From Sphingomonas sp. IC081 (GTDB lineage: Bacteria; Pseudomonadota; Alphaproteobacteria; Sphingomonadales; Sphingomonadaceae), in assembly GCF_006874585.1 (NCBI RefSeq), contig NZ_CP029761.1, forward strand, positions 1,437,001-1,501,000: 64,000 nucleotides of DNA, in the 5' to 3' direction. The stretch's first letter is position 1; the number at the start of each line of letters is the position of its first letter. The position numbers and the translations under genes were made by a program. Shown one piece after another: positions 20,801-29,461 of this stretch. The notes beneath the pieces were generated by a model. That model did not search any database, was not told where the DNA came from, and worked only from the letters and a program-made list of their open reading frames with translations.

Positions 20801-21182
20801 GCGCCACCGTGCTGTCGTGACCGAAGCGCGCCGCTATGAAGTCGGATACCGTGGTTGCGCGCTCCTCGGCTACCGCTTCGGCAAGACGTTTGAGGAACCG
20901 AGGCGCAAAAAGCAGCAGGAGCAAGGGACCGAGATAGATGGGCAAATAGCCCCATCCGCCCCGCACCGCGCTACCGACGGCGCCATAGAACGTCCAACTG
21001 GTGCAATAGACACCTAGTGCCAGCGTATAGGCACCGTGGCGCAAAGCGGGCCATCGCCGGAGGGCATGGCCGCGCCGTTCGACAAAGGCGGCAACCGTAA
21101 AGAGCAGCACGATCAGTGCCAGGGCAATCGATATGCACGCAATGAGGCTCATGACAGGAAGGCCCGCAAGTTCACGCCGCAT
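17793..21182 (-). CDS. Hybrid sensor kinase with sodium/solute symporter module, CrbS/MxtR-like
   Basis: A 1129-residue membrane sensor. Residues about 10-500 form a 12-13 helix sodium/solute symporter (SLC5-like) domain; a PAS domain follows (about 620-730, NIDAGISVVDAELNLIAWNA), then a short coiled coil, a HisKA domain with phospho-acceptor H777 in ASHDLLQPLHAARLF, an ATPase domain (QNFLSNALRYTRHGGV, DTGVGIPEA), and a C-terminal receiver with D1054 in VLADYRLDRG. GGAAGG precedes the ATG at 21182; an alternative ATG is at 21152. Its last 27 bases overlap the response regulator gene. CrbS family members sense acetate-related cues and control acs. Confidence 0.92.
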   Translation of the reverse strand: MRRELAGLPVMSLIACISIALALIVLLFTVAAFVERRGHALRRWPALRHGAYTLALGVYCTSWTFYGAVGSAVRGGWGYLPIYLGPLLLLLFAPRFLKRLAEAVAEERATTVSDFIAARFGHDSTVARLVTLIALLGSIPYLALQLRSIGSALSIVSGHDVMTPAMVAGAALLVLFAVLFGARRFELAGRSEGLLYAIGVDSVIKLGALLLVAGMAAWLVFSAPSEWMTRGLARFGAAFSPRGIDLEFAVILLISIFAVVALPRQFYMGLVEAQKSDDLVRARFGLAAYILVMALMALPIALAGLSLLPPATRPDLFVLQLPAVAGSQLVLAAALLGGIGAAASMAVVDSTALATMVSNDLFAGAVLRHPSAAAGAIGERMLVLRRLSIAGIMLLALAFALLIGREQSLASMGLVAFAAMAQFTPHLLLATTGRGRDPLAARASLVTGLTFWCYTLALPPILPPEWLAMLQGTVLDPMRLFGLGQASPLVHGVTWSLGANLLVHAAVAARKMPGPALPRLFAVQRRVSNLGELSQLVAGFVGEDRALREFPQTLHAAPVTQNAARQAQDLIAGVVGASSARALMASALASGHMALDDVTRLLDQGGRSLRFSRQLLASTFENIDAGISVVDAELNLIAWNARYEEFFDYPADLLRVGAPIEALIRHNAQRGDFGTEDIEMKIARRLDHLRAGSIHSFERRRNDGRVIKTVGGPMPGGGYVMSFTDMTEEARVRDELERTLEELEHRVEDRTRELTEANRLLARATQDKTRFLAAASHDLLQPLHAARLFTAALGRSAQEGEKPLVMRVDNAIIAAEELLRALLDISRLDAGGVTPSPEPVDLSAFLADMAESFRPMADAKGLNLKIGPLTGHVETDPGLLRSVMQNFLSNALRYTRHGGVLIGVRRRGDRLRIDVIDTGVGIPEAQRDAVFSEFTRLGTVDTEGHGLGLALVDRIVRLLGGQIEVASHEGRGSRFSLLLPAMASAPAPNPTFDVQHAASIIPAHRLSVLIVDNEPLIVEATSALVAHLGHAAFGASNIADAQAMAERIDVVLADYRLDRGEDGLTLIVRLRSHRPDLPAAILTAETFPELRIKADALGVPVYAKPVDPARIEAFLAGITPGSVLEMKAQ

Positions 21183-21315
21183 ACGCCTTCCGGCAACTGC
21201 CAGAGGTTCCCAGTCACTCGGGCAGCCTCCCCGTCACGTATCCCAAACTGGACGGTAGCAACCTTGGTGGCGGAGCGGTACCTGTATCGTCAGGAATTCA
21301 AGCTGGAACAGGCTA

Positions 21316-21337
21316 TGGCGGAGAGGTGGGATTCGAA
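21316..21337 (-). repeat. tRNA-Ser 3'-end fragment, left attachment site
   Basis: On the minus strand this reads TTCGAATCCCACCTCTCCGC plus CA: T-loop, T-stem 3' arm, acceptor 3' arm and CCA of a tRNA-Ser. No 5' part of a tRNA follows, so it is the duplicated 3' tail left at the far end of an element that integrated into a tRNA-Ser gene. Orientation predicts the intact tRNA to the right, beyond the prophage. Confidence 0.75.
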
Positions 21338-21500
21338 AGACCCCGATTTCCTTCGGAATTCCGCCATTTCCGCCTTTTGTAGGACAAGCCGATACCCCGA
21401 CTTGTACCCTACTTTTCGAAACGCTGGAAAGTGGAAATCGAACCCACAGAAAAACGGCTTTGCGATGACGCTCTGGCGAAAGAGCGGCTCCGGCGGTTCA
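21338..21500 (-). other. Scar of an older integrated element
   Basis: This 160-base stretch resembles the integrase-proximal end of the island at 29.2-29.43 kb. It shares CCGATACCCC-ACTTGTACCC (with one or two changes), then GCCGTTTTTCTG on the minus strand, and ends in an attachment-like TGGCGAAAGAG near 21461. No usable gene remains. It looks like a former insertion reduced to its end. Confidence 0.5.
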
Positions 21501-22322
21501 ATTCTCTGATTCGCTGACGCCTTTGTTACCGGTTACCTGACATACAGCCGGCATCGGTTTCTCTCCTCCGGCACCGTTTCGAACGATGAGGGCGGGCGTC
21601 CTTGCTCTCAGCTGACTTATCAGAGGGAAGCAGCGCGAGCTAGCGCATTTCCTCATGCTCGCTAAAGCGTCATACCTCTTCATTAATTGGTCGAGAACAC
21701 GCCGGAATTCGCGCTGTTGGTTGTTGGCCACCTTTTGGGAAGTGCTATCGCGATAGTCGGTAGCGCTCGACGTGTGCCGCGGGCGAGAAGACGAAGCGGC
21801 GGGGATGCGCCCGTCTGAACGACGCGAGTTGGGACATCGCGACAGTCGGCTTACCGGCGGCGACCCGAGGAAAGCCGACCTTCGCTCGGCGGCTGCACAA
21901 CGCCAGCTAAACGGCTCGCCTTGGGACCTAGCCGACAGTCGCCTTCGGGGCGACCGCCCTAGATAAGCCGACGTTCACTCAGCAGCTGCGCTACGTCGGC
22001 CCAATGGCTCGCCCTGGGACTTTGCCGCCGTTCGCACCCGACATGCCGAACGGCTCTCGTCAAAAGCCGACTTTCAGCGGTCGCCCGGCTGCCATCTTGG
22101 AACAACTGAAACTGGGCCGTCAGCAGTCAGCTCGCTTACAGCTTCGAATATGGCCACAGAGGACATACAACGACCGACCCATTTCAGTGCAAGGCAAGGC
22201 AAGTCTCCCAAATAATTAGCAGACGCGGAAAGCATTCGCGTCTACGCTGTGTGATGAGGAACTATTCAAACCTAGGCCGGGGCGTGACGGATAAGCCGGG
22301 CCGGGTTCAGAGGAGGTGGCTT
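21501..22322. other. Long non-coding interval of the island
   Basis: About 820 bases without a supportable gene. A 77-codon frame on the minus strand (21498-21731) has no family features. The right half holds three imperfect 92-base tandem repeats, listed separately. The last 200 bases must hold the promoter of the large ATPase gene; no clear -35/-10 pair stands out. Confidence 0.5.
21831..22110 (+). repeat. Three imperfect tandem repeats, period 92-93 bases
   Basis: Units begin with GGGAC at 21831, 21923 and 22016. Each continues with a GC-rich hairpin (for example GTCGCC-TTCGG-GGCGAC in unit 2), then AAGCCGAC-n-TTC (21877, 21966, 22063), then a CGGCTCGCC block in units 1 and 2. The third unit is more diverged. 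A related single copy (AAAGCCGACACTC ... GGTCGGCTCTGGGACA) lies near 33415, so this is a dispersed intergenic repeat that has been tandemly amplified here. Confidence 0.65.
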
Positions 22323-25300
22323 GTGGCGATTGATATCGCAGACCTGACCTTGGACGAAGTCGTTGGGCATCTGATTGTCGGTGATGTCTTGCACGTCTCT
22401 GGCGGTGTCGAGTTCTCACTGCCACTGCCGGACAGCCGAACTGTACTCGCCTTCTATGATCAAAATCGCCAAGCCTATTGGAACCCGGAGAAAGACACAA
22501 ACATCCTGGACGGGGAGATTGATCGGCTTCTCGATTCGCTCGACAAACCGGTCCCAGCAACCTCGCCGTCAGTGCGGCCGTCCGCTTCGCACAAACGCTG
22601 GCAATTGGTCGGTGTCACCGCCCATCGATTTCGCGGACTTCATCGCCATTGCGACGAAGCCGGCGGCGATCCGGTCGCCTTCACACTGGATTTTTCGTGC
22701 GACGCGACACTGTTTCGGGGTTTCAATGGCGCAGGGAAAACATCGCTAATCAGCGCGATCTGCTGGTGCCTAACCGGATATGGACATCGATCCCAAGGGC
22801 TTCCCTCTCCCTTGCATATTCCGATCAATATTCAAGTCGCTGGCGACGACGATACCGGCACCAATGCCGGTTTTGAATTGCCGCCTATAGTGCCGATCCC
22901 GACCGAAACGGAACTAGTCGCGGTCGATGGGCAACCGAAGGTCGACACATGGGTTCGCCTCAAGTTTCGATCGCTTGTTGATGGCAGCGAGGTAGACGTC
23001 GAACGTCGTCTCGAACGGGACGGCAAGAAGAGCTACAAGACAAGCGCTAGCGGCTTGGACAGGCTTGGCCTATCGGACCTTGCGCTGCAGGTCGGCACAT
23101 TGATGCCTGGGATCGCAGCGGCGACCCGCTTTGATGACAAAACAACGCTCTCCCAGGCGGTCTCGACACTGACAGGTTTACGCCCACTCGCTCATTTTGG
23201 CGCGCGAAGCGCGCGTCTGCACGAGCGTTTGACGAAAAAATATCCAAAGCTCGCCAGCGAAGAAAAAGAGGCCAGCGAAACCAGCGCATTCCGACAGCTG
23301 CAGACGCTCCAGGATCTTTTGAAGGATGGTGAGGGTCTTCCGGATCTTGGTTGCGTGGTGTTGCCGAAGGAAACGACGCCGGACGCGTGGAGGGACGGTC
23401 TGACCAACGCAGAGACACTTCTCAAAGCGGCCGAGGAGCAAGCCGCGGCCGATGCGCGGTCGATCTTGGGAACGCTCCCGCCGCTGACCAGCGAATCCGA
23501 CATCAAGCGTTTTGAAGAAGCGATCAAAGCCGCCGAAAATTGCTTCAGCTTCGCGGCGCTCAAGGGCCTGCCGTCGATGCAGCTCGCTCAAACGCTCGGA
23601 GAGCTGGGCGAGGCGGACCTGACCGATGCGGAAGCGATATTGGATGATATTGAACGTGAGGCATCCACGTTGGTTACGCAATTGGCAAATGCCGGCCGCG
23701 CCGGCCGCCTGCGCCTCTACGGCTTGGTAGCGCAATGGCACGAAGCATCGCGCCCCGGTCACGCCTTCACGGCCTGCCCCGTTTGCGAACGCGATCTAAC
23801 CCAGCCCGGCGCAGTCCCTACGGACGCCTTGTTGGACAAATCGGTGGCACAAGCCCTGGAGGATGCGCGCCACTCGGATAAGGCCATGCTGAAGACTGCG
23901 GCAGAATGGGAGCGAGACACCAAGCATAGCTTGCGCGACCGAATTCCGGAGAAGCTGCGCAGGTTCATAGACAAAGCCGTGCCCGACGATCTCGCGTCGA
24001 TCTATGAATCGGCGCTGGCTCGCGAAGTGTTCCAATTGCCCGATTTTCCACGTTTGCTGAAACCGATGGCGACTGCCGTCGATGGGCTCTGCAAGGCAGC
24101 CTGGAGCAAGGCCCCCATCCGCGAGCCGCTGCCGGGCGTGACGCTGCCGGTAGAGATTCCCGACAACGAAGGCCTCCGTGCCGCCATCCGCGGGGTGCGA
24201 AGGGCGATAGCGCTGTCCCGTTATCGTGCCGCGCATGCTGAATTTGCACGTTCCGCGATCCTCACGGTGATTCGTACCGATGACGATGAGGCAGCGATCG
24301 TCGCAAATGAGCGTACCATCCAAGGCCAGCTAGTGGTGTTGCGAAGCCACCTGGAGGTCGCGACCATGTTCGCCGGCATCCGGCGACAGCTGGCGCAAAT
24401 CAAGGATAGCTGCGAACGTTGGGCCAAGGCCCGTACAAGGATTGAGAAACTCACTCGCGCGGCGAAAGCCGTCGAGCCGTTCAAAGAATTTCCCGACCTC
24501 GTCCACAATCAGGTCGCTGGCTTGATCACGGATTTGCAGGAAAAAGCAACCACATGGTCGCGGCGCATGTATCGGGCTCACTTCCTGCAAGCGCCGGAAT
24601 ATGCAGGTCTCGATTCCGCCCAAAGCGACGGATTCACGTTCCTAGCGGCGCAGGGAAAACATCTGGTCGAAGCGCATCATGTAATGAATGCGTCAGCACT
24701 GCGTGCCTTCCTGTCGGCGTTTGTGCTGGCCCTTTGGCAACAGGTATGGGCGCGTTCGGGCGGCATTTCCGCCTTTCTCATGGATGACCCCCAGGATCTG
24801 CTCGATCCGGGAAATGTCGCGAACCTCGCGGCGACCGTGCCGCTGTTGATTGCCGAAGGCTTGAATCCGATCATCGTCAGCAACGATTTCGGCTTTATCC
24901 CAACTATCGAGTCATTCGTCGCTGCCAAGTCGCCATCAAGTGCCGCGCGGACCGAAACCTGGGAATTCTCTGCTGTCTCGACTTCGAAATGCACCGTGAG
25001 CCTCGCGCCGGTGGCGGATGAGGTCCGCGTACGGTGCGAACACTGGCAAAAGACCGATCCCAACGACACGAATCTCGCGCGTGCATTCGTGCATCCCGTT
25101 CGCGTTCGAATCGAGATCAAGCTGTGGGATCTCCTCGCCTCCGATCCGGCAGTCCTCCATGATCCAACGATGGGCGACCTGCTTGGCAAGATAGCCAATG
25201 CCCGAAACCGCGGTGAGCGTCCTTTCAACGAAGAACCGTTCCGGCGCCTGCTCGACCTGCCGGCACTGAAGGCAGGAGCAGCGTTTCGCGACGTCATCAA

Positions 25301-26279
25301 CAAGGCGCATCACGGACGCGCCGATCAAATCACCCCAATCGAGGCCGAGGCCGTTCGGCAGGGCTATGAGGAGGTATTCTCTGCTATCGATGCCTGCTGG
25401 CTCGCATACGCGCGGTTCATCGGGCGCCTCCCGCCCGAGCTGGCGGTGGCGGAGGCGCAAAGGGCGGTCCCAAGCCTCAAACTGGTGGCGCTTCCGAGTA
25501 CGCCAATCTGTGTCGTAGGTCGATTGGCCGCCCGCGCGTCCGGGGCTCCGTTGACAACGATCGAAGAGGCGACCGGTCGCCTGGACCTTGCCTCGCTGGG
25601 TGATGTGTCGCTCTTCACTTTGCGCGCGCCAACAATGGGATTGGTCGCCTTTCCAGGGCAGACTCTCATCGTGTCCGCGACCGCTGAGGTACGCAATGGC
25701 GACCTCGCAATCGTGCGCACTCCAGGAAGGACCTACGCACGTCGTATCGGCATTGATAGAGCGGACCTATCGCGGATTTCGCTTGAAACCATGCCGTCGA
25801 CCAATCCTCGAGTGCCGCAGTCGCATTTTGTACAGCGTAGCAGCGCGCATCTGAGCAAGGTAATCGGAGTCCTGTTCGACGAAACCGCCGTGCCGAAATC
25901 ACAAGATGAAGCGGTCGAGACAGACCACTCGTCGGACTTGGGACAGGTTGTTGCGGCGGCTGAGGTCGTTGGCGACAGCGCTTTTCCCGTCGCGCTCGAC
26001 CGCGGCCATGTGCTGTTGGGCGCCGCTTCTGACTTAGCCCTCCTCGATGGACGCATTCTCGCAGTCGTGGCGCGTGCCGACGAGTTTTCGAGCGAGCACT
26101 TCGCCTATCTAAAGCGGCTTGGTAAGCCGATGCCCGGATCGCAAAGCGTCTATTATCTCGAAAATGTCGGTCAGACAGGTGAAGGTGAGTTCGTTCAATT
26201 CCCCGTCAAGGGTGTCGCGCCGGCCGCTGGGGTTCCGATCGTCGATCAAACGTGGAAGGTCTTAGGGACGCTTTTCTAG
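22323..26279 (+). CDS. SMC-like ATPase fused to two C-terminal S24-like domains
   Basis: A 1318-residue protein not assigned to a named system. The GTG at 22323 was chosen because AGGAGG ends six bases before it. Residues 133-140 are a Walker A loop (GFNGAGKT); long helical arms meet at a zinc-hook-like CPVC (485-488); the second ATPase half has Walker B SAFLMDDPQDLLDPG (D821) and a degenerate ABC signature. The C-terminus shows two segments like LexA/UmuD: about 1100-1190 (VRNGDLAIVRTPGRTYARRI) with the Ser/Lys pair replaced by Thr and Ala/Arg, and about 1210-1318 with GDSAFP (S1219) and AYLKRLGKP (K1264) in catalytic positions. It sits alone in a tRNA island, a usual setting for anti-phage genes. 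Function is unproven. Confidence 0.8.
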   Translation: MAIDIADLTLDEVVGHLIVGDVLHVSGGVEFSLPLPDSRTVLAFYDQNRQAYWNPEKDTNILDGEIDRLLDSLDKPVPATSPSVRPSASHKRWQLVGVTAHRFRGLHRHCDEAGGDPVAFTLDFSCDATLFRGFNGAGKTSLISAICWCLTGYGHRSQGLPSPLHIPINIQVAGDDDTGTNAGFELPPIVPIPTETELVAVDGQPKVDTWVRLKFRSLVDGSEVDVERRLERDGKKSYKTSASGLDRLGLSDLALQVGTLMPGIAAATRFDDKTTLSQAVSTLTGLRPLAHFGARSARLHERLTKKYPKLASEEKEASETSAFRQLQTLQDLLKDGEGLPDLGCVVLPKETTPDAWRDGLTNAETLLKAAEEQAAADARSILGTLPPLTSESDIKRFEEAIKAAENCFSFAALKGLPSMQLAQTLGELGEADLTDAEAILDDIEREASTLVTQLANAGRAGRLRLYGLVAQWHEASRPGHAFTACPVCERDLTQPGAVPTDALLDKSVAQALEDARHSDKAMLKTAAEWERDTKHSLRDRIPEKLRRFIDKAVPDDLASIYESALAREVFQLPDFPRLLKPMATAVDGLCKAAWSKAPIREPLPGVTLPVEIPDNEGLRAAIRGVRRAIALSRYRAAHAEFARSAILTVIRTDDDEAAIVANERTIQGQLVVLRSHLEVATMFAGIRRQLAQIKDSCERWAKARTRIEKLTRAAKAVEPFKEFPDLVHNQVAGLITDLQEKATTWSRRMYRAHFLQAPEYAGLDSAQSDGFTFLAAQGKHLVEAHHVMNASALRAFLSAFVLALWQQVWARSGGISAFLMDDPQDLLDPGNVANLAATVPLLIAEGLNPIIVSNDFGFIPTIESFVAAKSPSSAARTETWEFSAVSTSKCTVSLAPVADEVRVRCEHWQKTDPNDTNLARAFVHPVRVRIEIKLWDLLASDPAVLHDPTMGDLLGKIANARNRGERPFNEEPFRRLLDLPALKAGAAFRDVINKAHHGRADQITPIEAEAVRQGYEEVFSAIDACWLAYARFIGRLPPELAVAEAQRAVPSLKLVALPSTPICVVGRLAARASGAPLTTIEEATGRLDLASLGDVSLFTLRAPTMGLVAFPGQTLIVSATAEVRNGDLAIVRTPGRTYARRIGIDRADLSRISLETMPSTNPRVPQSHFVQRSSAHLSKVIGVLFDETAVPKSQDEAVETDHSSDLGQVVAAAEVVGDSAFPVALDRGHVLLGAASDLALLDGRILAVVARADEFSSEHFAYLKRLGKPMPGSQSVYYLENVGQTGEGEFVQFPVKGVAPAAGVPIVDQTWKVLGTLF

Positions 26280-26398
26280 CGTATCGACGATCACGCGAGG
26301 CGTCCAGCGCCCACGTTTAGAACGGTGCTGCTGGGAAGCGGATTCCTAGCTCAGCCACAACGAACGGCCGCTTTTGGCACAACTGGCCGATAACCGGC

Positions 26399-27829
26399 GT
26401 GTCGCGCAACACGGTGCGCAAGGCGATCCGGGCGCCGAACGCGGATGCCAGTTACGAGCGCAAGGAACAGCATCGGCCGCAGACCGGCCCTTTCAGCACT
26501 CGCCTGGAAGAACTGCTTGAAGAGAACGAAGGGCTGCCCCGGCGTGACCGGCTTCGCATGACGCGGATCCATGATCTGCTTCAGCGCGAAGGGTTTGGCG
26601 GCTCTTATGACGCTGTGCGGCGCTATGCTGCACGCTGGAAGCGTGAGCGTCGCGTTGACGCCGGCGATATGACCAAGGCGTTCATCCCGTTGATGTACCG
26701 GCCCGGCGAGGCTTACCAGTTCGACTGGAGCCATGAGGACGTCGAGATCGCCGGCAAGCCAATGCGCGTGAAGGTCGCGCATATGCGGTTTTGCTGGTCA
26801 CGGGCACCATTTGTCCGTGCCTATCCTCGCGAGACGCAAGAGATGGTGTTCGACGCACATGCCCGCGCCTTTGCCTTCTTCGGTGGGATTCCGACGCGCG
26901 GCATCTACGACAATATGAAGACGGCGGTGACGACGGTGTTCACCGGCAAGGAACGCCTGTTCAACCGGCGGTTTCTGATCATGACGGACCACTATCGCGT
27001 TGAGCCGGTGGCCTGTAGTCCTGCCGCAGGGTGGGAGAAGGGTCAGGTCGAGAACCAGGTTCAGACCAGTAGGGAGCGCCTGTTCAAGCCGCGCCTGCGC
27101 TTTGCCAGCCTCGAGGAACTGAACATCTGGCTGGAAGCCGAGTGCCGGCGCTGGGCGGAACGCAACCAGCATCCTGACCAGGAAGGCATGACGATCGCGC
27201 AGGCGCTGGAGGTGGAGCGGCCGATGCTGCAACCGCTACCGGTTCCCTTCGACGGGTTCTTCGAGAGCGAACACGTAGCCAGTTCGACGTGCCTCGTGAG
27301 CTTCGATCGCAATCGGTACTCGGTGATGGCAAAGGCGGCCCATCAGGCTGTGCAGGTGCGGGCCTATGCAACGCGCATCGTGATCCGCTGCGACGGCGCT
27401 GTCGTGGCCGAACACGAACGGGTCTTCGGCCGGAACCAGACAATCTTCGATCCATGGCACTACCTGCCCATCCTCGCCCGCAAGCCCGGTGCGTTGCGCA
27501 ATGGTGCTCCCTTCCAGGACTGGGCTCTCCCACCTGCACTGGCCCAATTGCGGCGTAAGTTGGGCAAGGGCGACGATGCCGACCGGCGCTTTGTACGCGT
27601 CCTCGCCGCTGTCCCCGAAGATGGCCTGGAGGCTGTCGAGGCCGCAGTGCGCGAGGCACTCAGCGCCGGTACTATCAGCGACGAGATCATCCTCAACATC
27701 CTGTCCCGTCGCCGCGAGCCTCATGATGCCCAGGCTATGGACGTCGTCGTCAACCTGAAGCTCAAGCATCCGCCAGAGGCGAACTGCGGCCGCTACGATA
27801 CCGTGCGAGACCTCGATGCAGCGGCATGA
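26399..27829 (+). pseudogene. istA: IS21 transposase IstA, N-terminally truncated
   Basis: A DDE transposase of the IS21 family. The frame opens inside the helix-turn-helix (TGVSRNTVRKAIR), so roughly 25-40 N-terminal residues of the DNA-binding region are lost. The catalytic core is intact by eye: YQFDWSHEDVEIAGK carries the first aspartate, TRGIYDNMKTAV the second, and the conserved glutamate is in AGWEKGQVENQV. The C-terminal beta domain (SFDRNRYSVMAKAAHQ) is present. Its stop overlaps the istB start by 14 bases. Without the N-terminus and the left terminal repeat it is unlikely to transpose. Confidence 0.88.
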
Positions 27830-28544
27830 GATCATGGCCGCCCTCAAGGGGCTGGGGCTCAAGGGCATGGTGGCGGCCTTCGATGATGCCGTCACCAACG
27901 GCATCCGCCGAGACAGAACGGTCATGGAGATGTTGGGCGACCTGTTGCGTGCGGAGACGGCGCACCGGGATGCGGCATCGATCCGTTATCGCATGACCGC
28001 AGCCAAGCTTCCGGCGATCAAGGACCTGGATGGGTTCATGTTCGATGGCACGCCGATCAACGAAGGACTGATCCGCTCGCTTCATACGGGCTCGTTCCTG
28101 CCGGAACGGCGCAATATCGTGCTGATCGGCGGAACAGGCACGGGCAAGACTCATCTGGCTCTCGCCATCACCGCCGCAGTGGTGCGCGCCGGTGCCAGAG
28201 GCCGATACTTCAATACGGTCGATCTGGTGAACCGGCTTGAGGAAGAGGCTCGCCTGGGCAAGGCCGGCAGCCTTGCCACCCAACTCTCGCGGCTTGATCT
28301 CGTGGTGCTTGACGAGCTCGGCTACCTGCCGTTCGCCCGGTCCGGTGGCCAGATGCTCTTCCACCTGATCAGCAAGCTCTACGAAAAGACCTCGGTCATT
28401 ATCACGACCAATCTCGCCTTCGGCGAATGGCCGAGCGTCTTCCACGACCCCAAGATGACCACCGCTCTTCTCGATCGCATCACGCACCACTGCGACATCA
28501 TCGAGACGGGCAATGACAGCTGGCGGTTCAAAAACCGGAACTGA
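27816..28544 (+). CDS. istB: IS21 helper ATPase IstB
   Basis: A 242-residue AAA+ ATPase that assists IstA by selecting target DNA; related to DnaC. The Walker A motif [14 protein letters not shown] is near residue 110, Walker [13 protein letters not shown] near 165, and sensor-type [10 protein letters not shown] near 195. Full family length, so probably still intact. Start codon overlaps istA, the usual translational coupling of this family. Confidence 0.92.
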   Translation: MQRHEIMAALKGLGLKGMVAAFDDAVTNGIRRDRTVMEMLGDLLRAETAHRDAASIRYRMTAAKLPAIKDLDGFMFDGTPINEGLIRSLHTGSFLPERRNIVLIGGTGTGKTHLALAITAAVVRAGARGRYFNTVDLVNRLEEEARLGKAGSLATQLSRLDLVVLDELGYLPFARSGGQMLFHLISKLYEKTSVIITTNLAFGEWPSVFHDPKMTTALLDRITHHCDIIETGNDSWRFKNRN

Positions 28545-28756
28545 GCCGAAAACCCCTTCCCCCGGACCCCCATCCCCGGCGGTTAACCCGGTGGGTCAAC
28601 AGGGACCTCCCACGGACGCCGCCGCCAGCACACCTGACGGTGCGCGTCGTCGTCCGTGGGCCCCTCCTATCGACTACCGGGATAACCGCCAGACTACCGA
28701 AAGGTGGGGTCAATATTGGGCGCCGATAGGGGGTCAGTTTTGCGCGCCGGTTGACA

Positions 28757-29256
28757 CCGAGATCCTCCACGACACGTACCGCCTTCAACACGGCGGGCGC
28801 GTCGATGGCCACGACAGGCCTTGCCCCCAGTAAGGGGAACACATCCCGCTCAAGGCTTGAGATCACGTCGCCGGCATGGACTGGCGACCAACGAGGGGCG
28901 TGCATTCCAAACCAAGTTCGAGCGGCTGATTCGAAGGTAACCAGTTTCGCCAGTTCCGCAGCTTCCGCCGCCTTGGCTTCGAGGGCACGCTTGCGAACAC
29001 CAGAGGGGTCGACATTGTCCTGGATCTGTCTGCGAGCAGCGTCTCGCTTGTCCCGGGCCTGGCTGAGCTTGACGTCCGGGTAAGATCCAAAGGTCAGGAG
29101 CTTCTCCTTGCCCTAGAACCTGAACTTGATGCGCCAGGATTTGAGTCCGGCTTTCGTCACATAAAGGAACAGTCCGCCCGAATCCGAAAGCTTGTAAGGC
29201 TTCTCCCGCGGCTTGGCATTCAGCACCTGTTTATCCGTAAGCACGATACCCCACAT
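28757..29256 (-). pseudogene. Tyrosine integrase (P4-like, DUF4102 arm domain), broken
   Basis: Only the N-terminal third of a tRNA-targeting integrase remains. It opens with VLTDKQVLNAKPREKPYKLS and SGGLFLYVTKAGLKSWR, the arm-binding domain. An in-frame TAG at 29113-29115 follows FRF; reading through gives GKEKLLTFGSYPDVKLSQAR and a core-binding domain up to 28757, where the IS21 right end cuts it off, so the catalytic domain is missing. It points away from the attachment site at 29403, the normal layout for an integrase next to its tRNA. Inactive on two counts. Confidence 0.85.
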
Positions 29257-29344
29257 TCCCGATTCCGATACCCCACTTTGTACCCCACTCTGCAATGGGC
29301 TAGAGTGGAACAAAGCAGGTCTAAGCGGGAACGATGATAGCAGA

Positions 29345-29370
29345 AAAAACGGCAAAAATCAGCCGTTTTT
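29345..29370. terminator. Hairpin AAAAACGGC / GCCGTTTTT
   Basis: Nine-base perfect stem with an eight-base loop and a run of five Ts on either strand, between the attachment site and the broken integrase. Can terminate transcription in both directions, or be part of the integrase arm region. Confidence 0.5.
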
Positions 29371-29402
29371 GGGACTTTTCGGGATGTTCTAGGAAGGCCG
29401 CC

Positions 29403-29425
29403 TGGCGGAAGAGGTGGAATTCGGA
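29403..29425 (-). repeat. Diverged tRNA-Ser 3'-end copy, junction of island and prophage
   Basis: Minus strand: TCCGAATTCCACCTCTTCCG plus CCA. It matches the site at 21316 except for one inserted base and two or three changes. It lies between the start of the island integrase and the first prophage gene, so it is read as the island's right end and the prophage's left end. Confidence 0.6.
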
Positions 29426-29461
29426 CTGCATTGATTTTGACCCGACATAATCGTGATTTTT

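Larger units (their letters stand above)
26388..28756 (+). mobile_element. IS21-family insertion sequence, left end truncated
   Basis: The istA-istB pair with overlapping reading frames defines IS21. The right terminus is the CA at 28755-28756, read on the minus strand as TGTCAACCGGCGCG, with subterminal repeat-like sequence (GGGGTCAATATTGGGCG and GGGGGTCAGTTTTGCGCG) inside it. No matching left terminus is found and IstA lacks its N-terminus, so the left junction near 26388-26393 is a deletion breakpoint. The right end interrupts the integrase pseudogene. Positions 28545-28756 are its non-coding right end. Confidence 0.85.

Noticed and set aside
21498..21731. 77-codon minus-strand frame in the island non-coding interval
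   Set aside because: No family feature, no convincing ribosome site, and it starts beside the attachment scar; not enough to call a gene.
21831..22110. CRISPR array or retron RNA as explanation for the 92-base repeats
   Set aside because: Repeats are adjacent, diverged and without unique spacers, and there is no cas or reverse transcriptase gene in the window.
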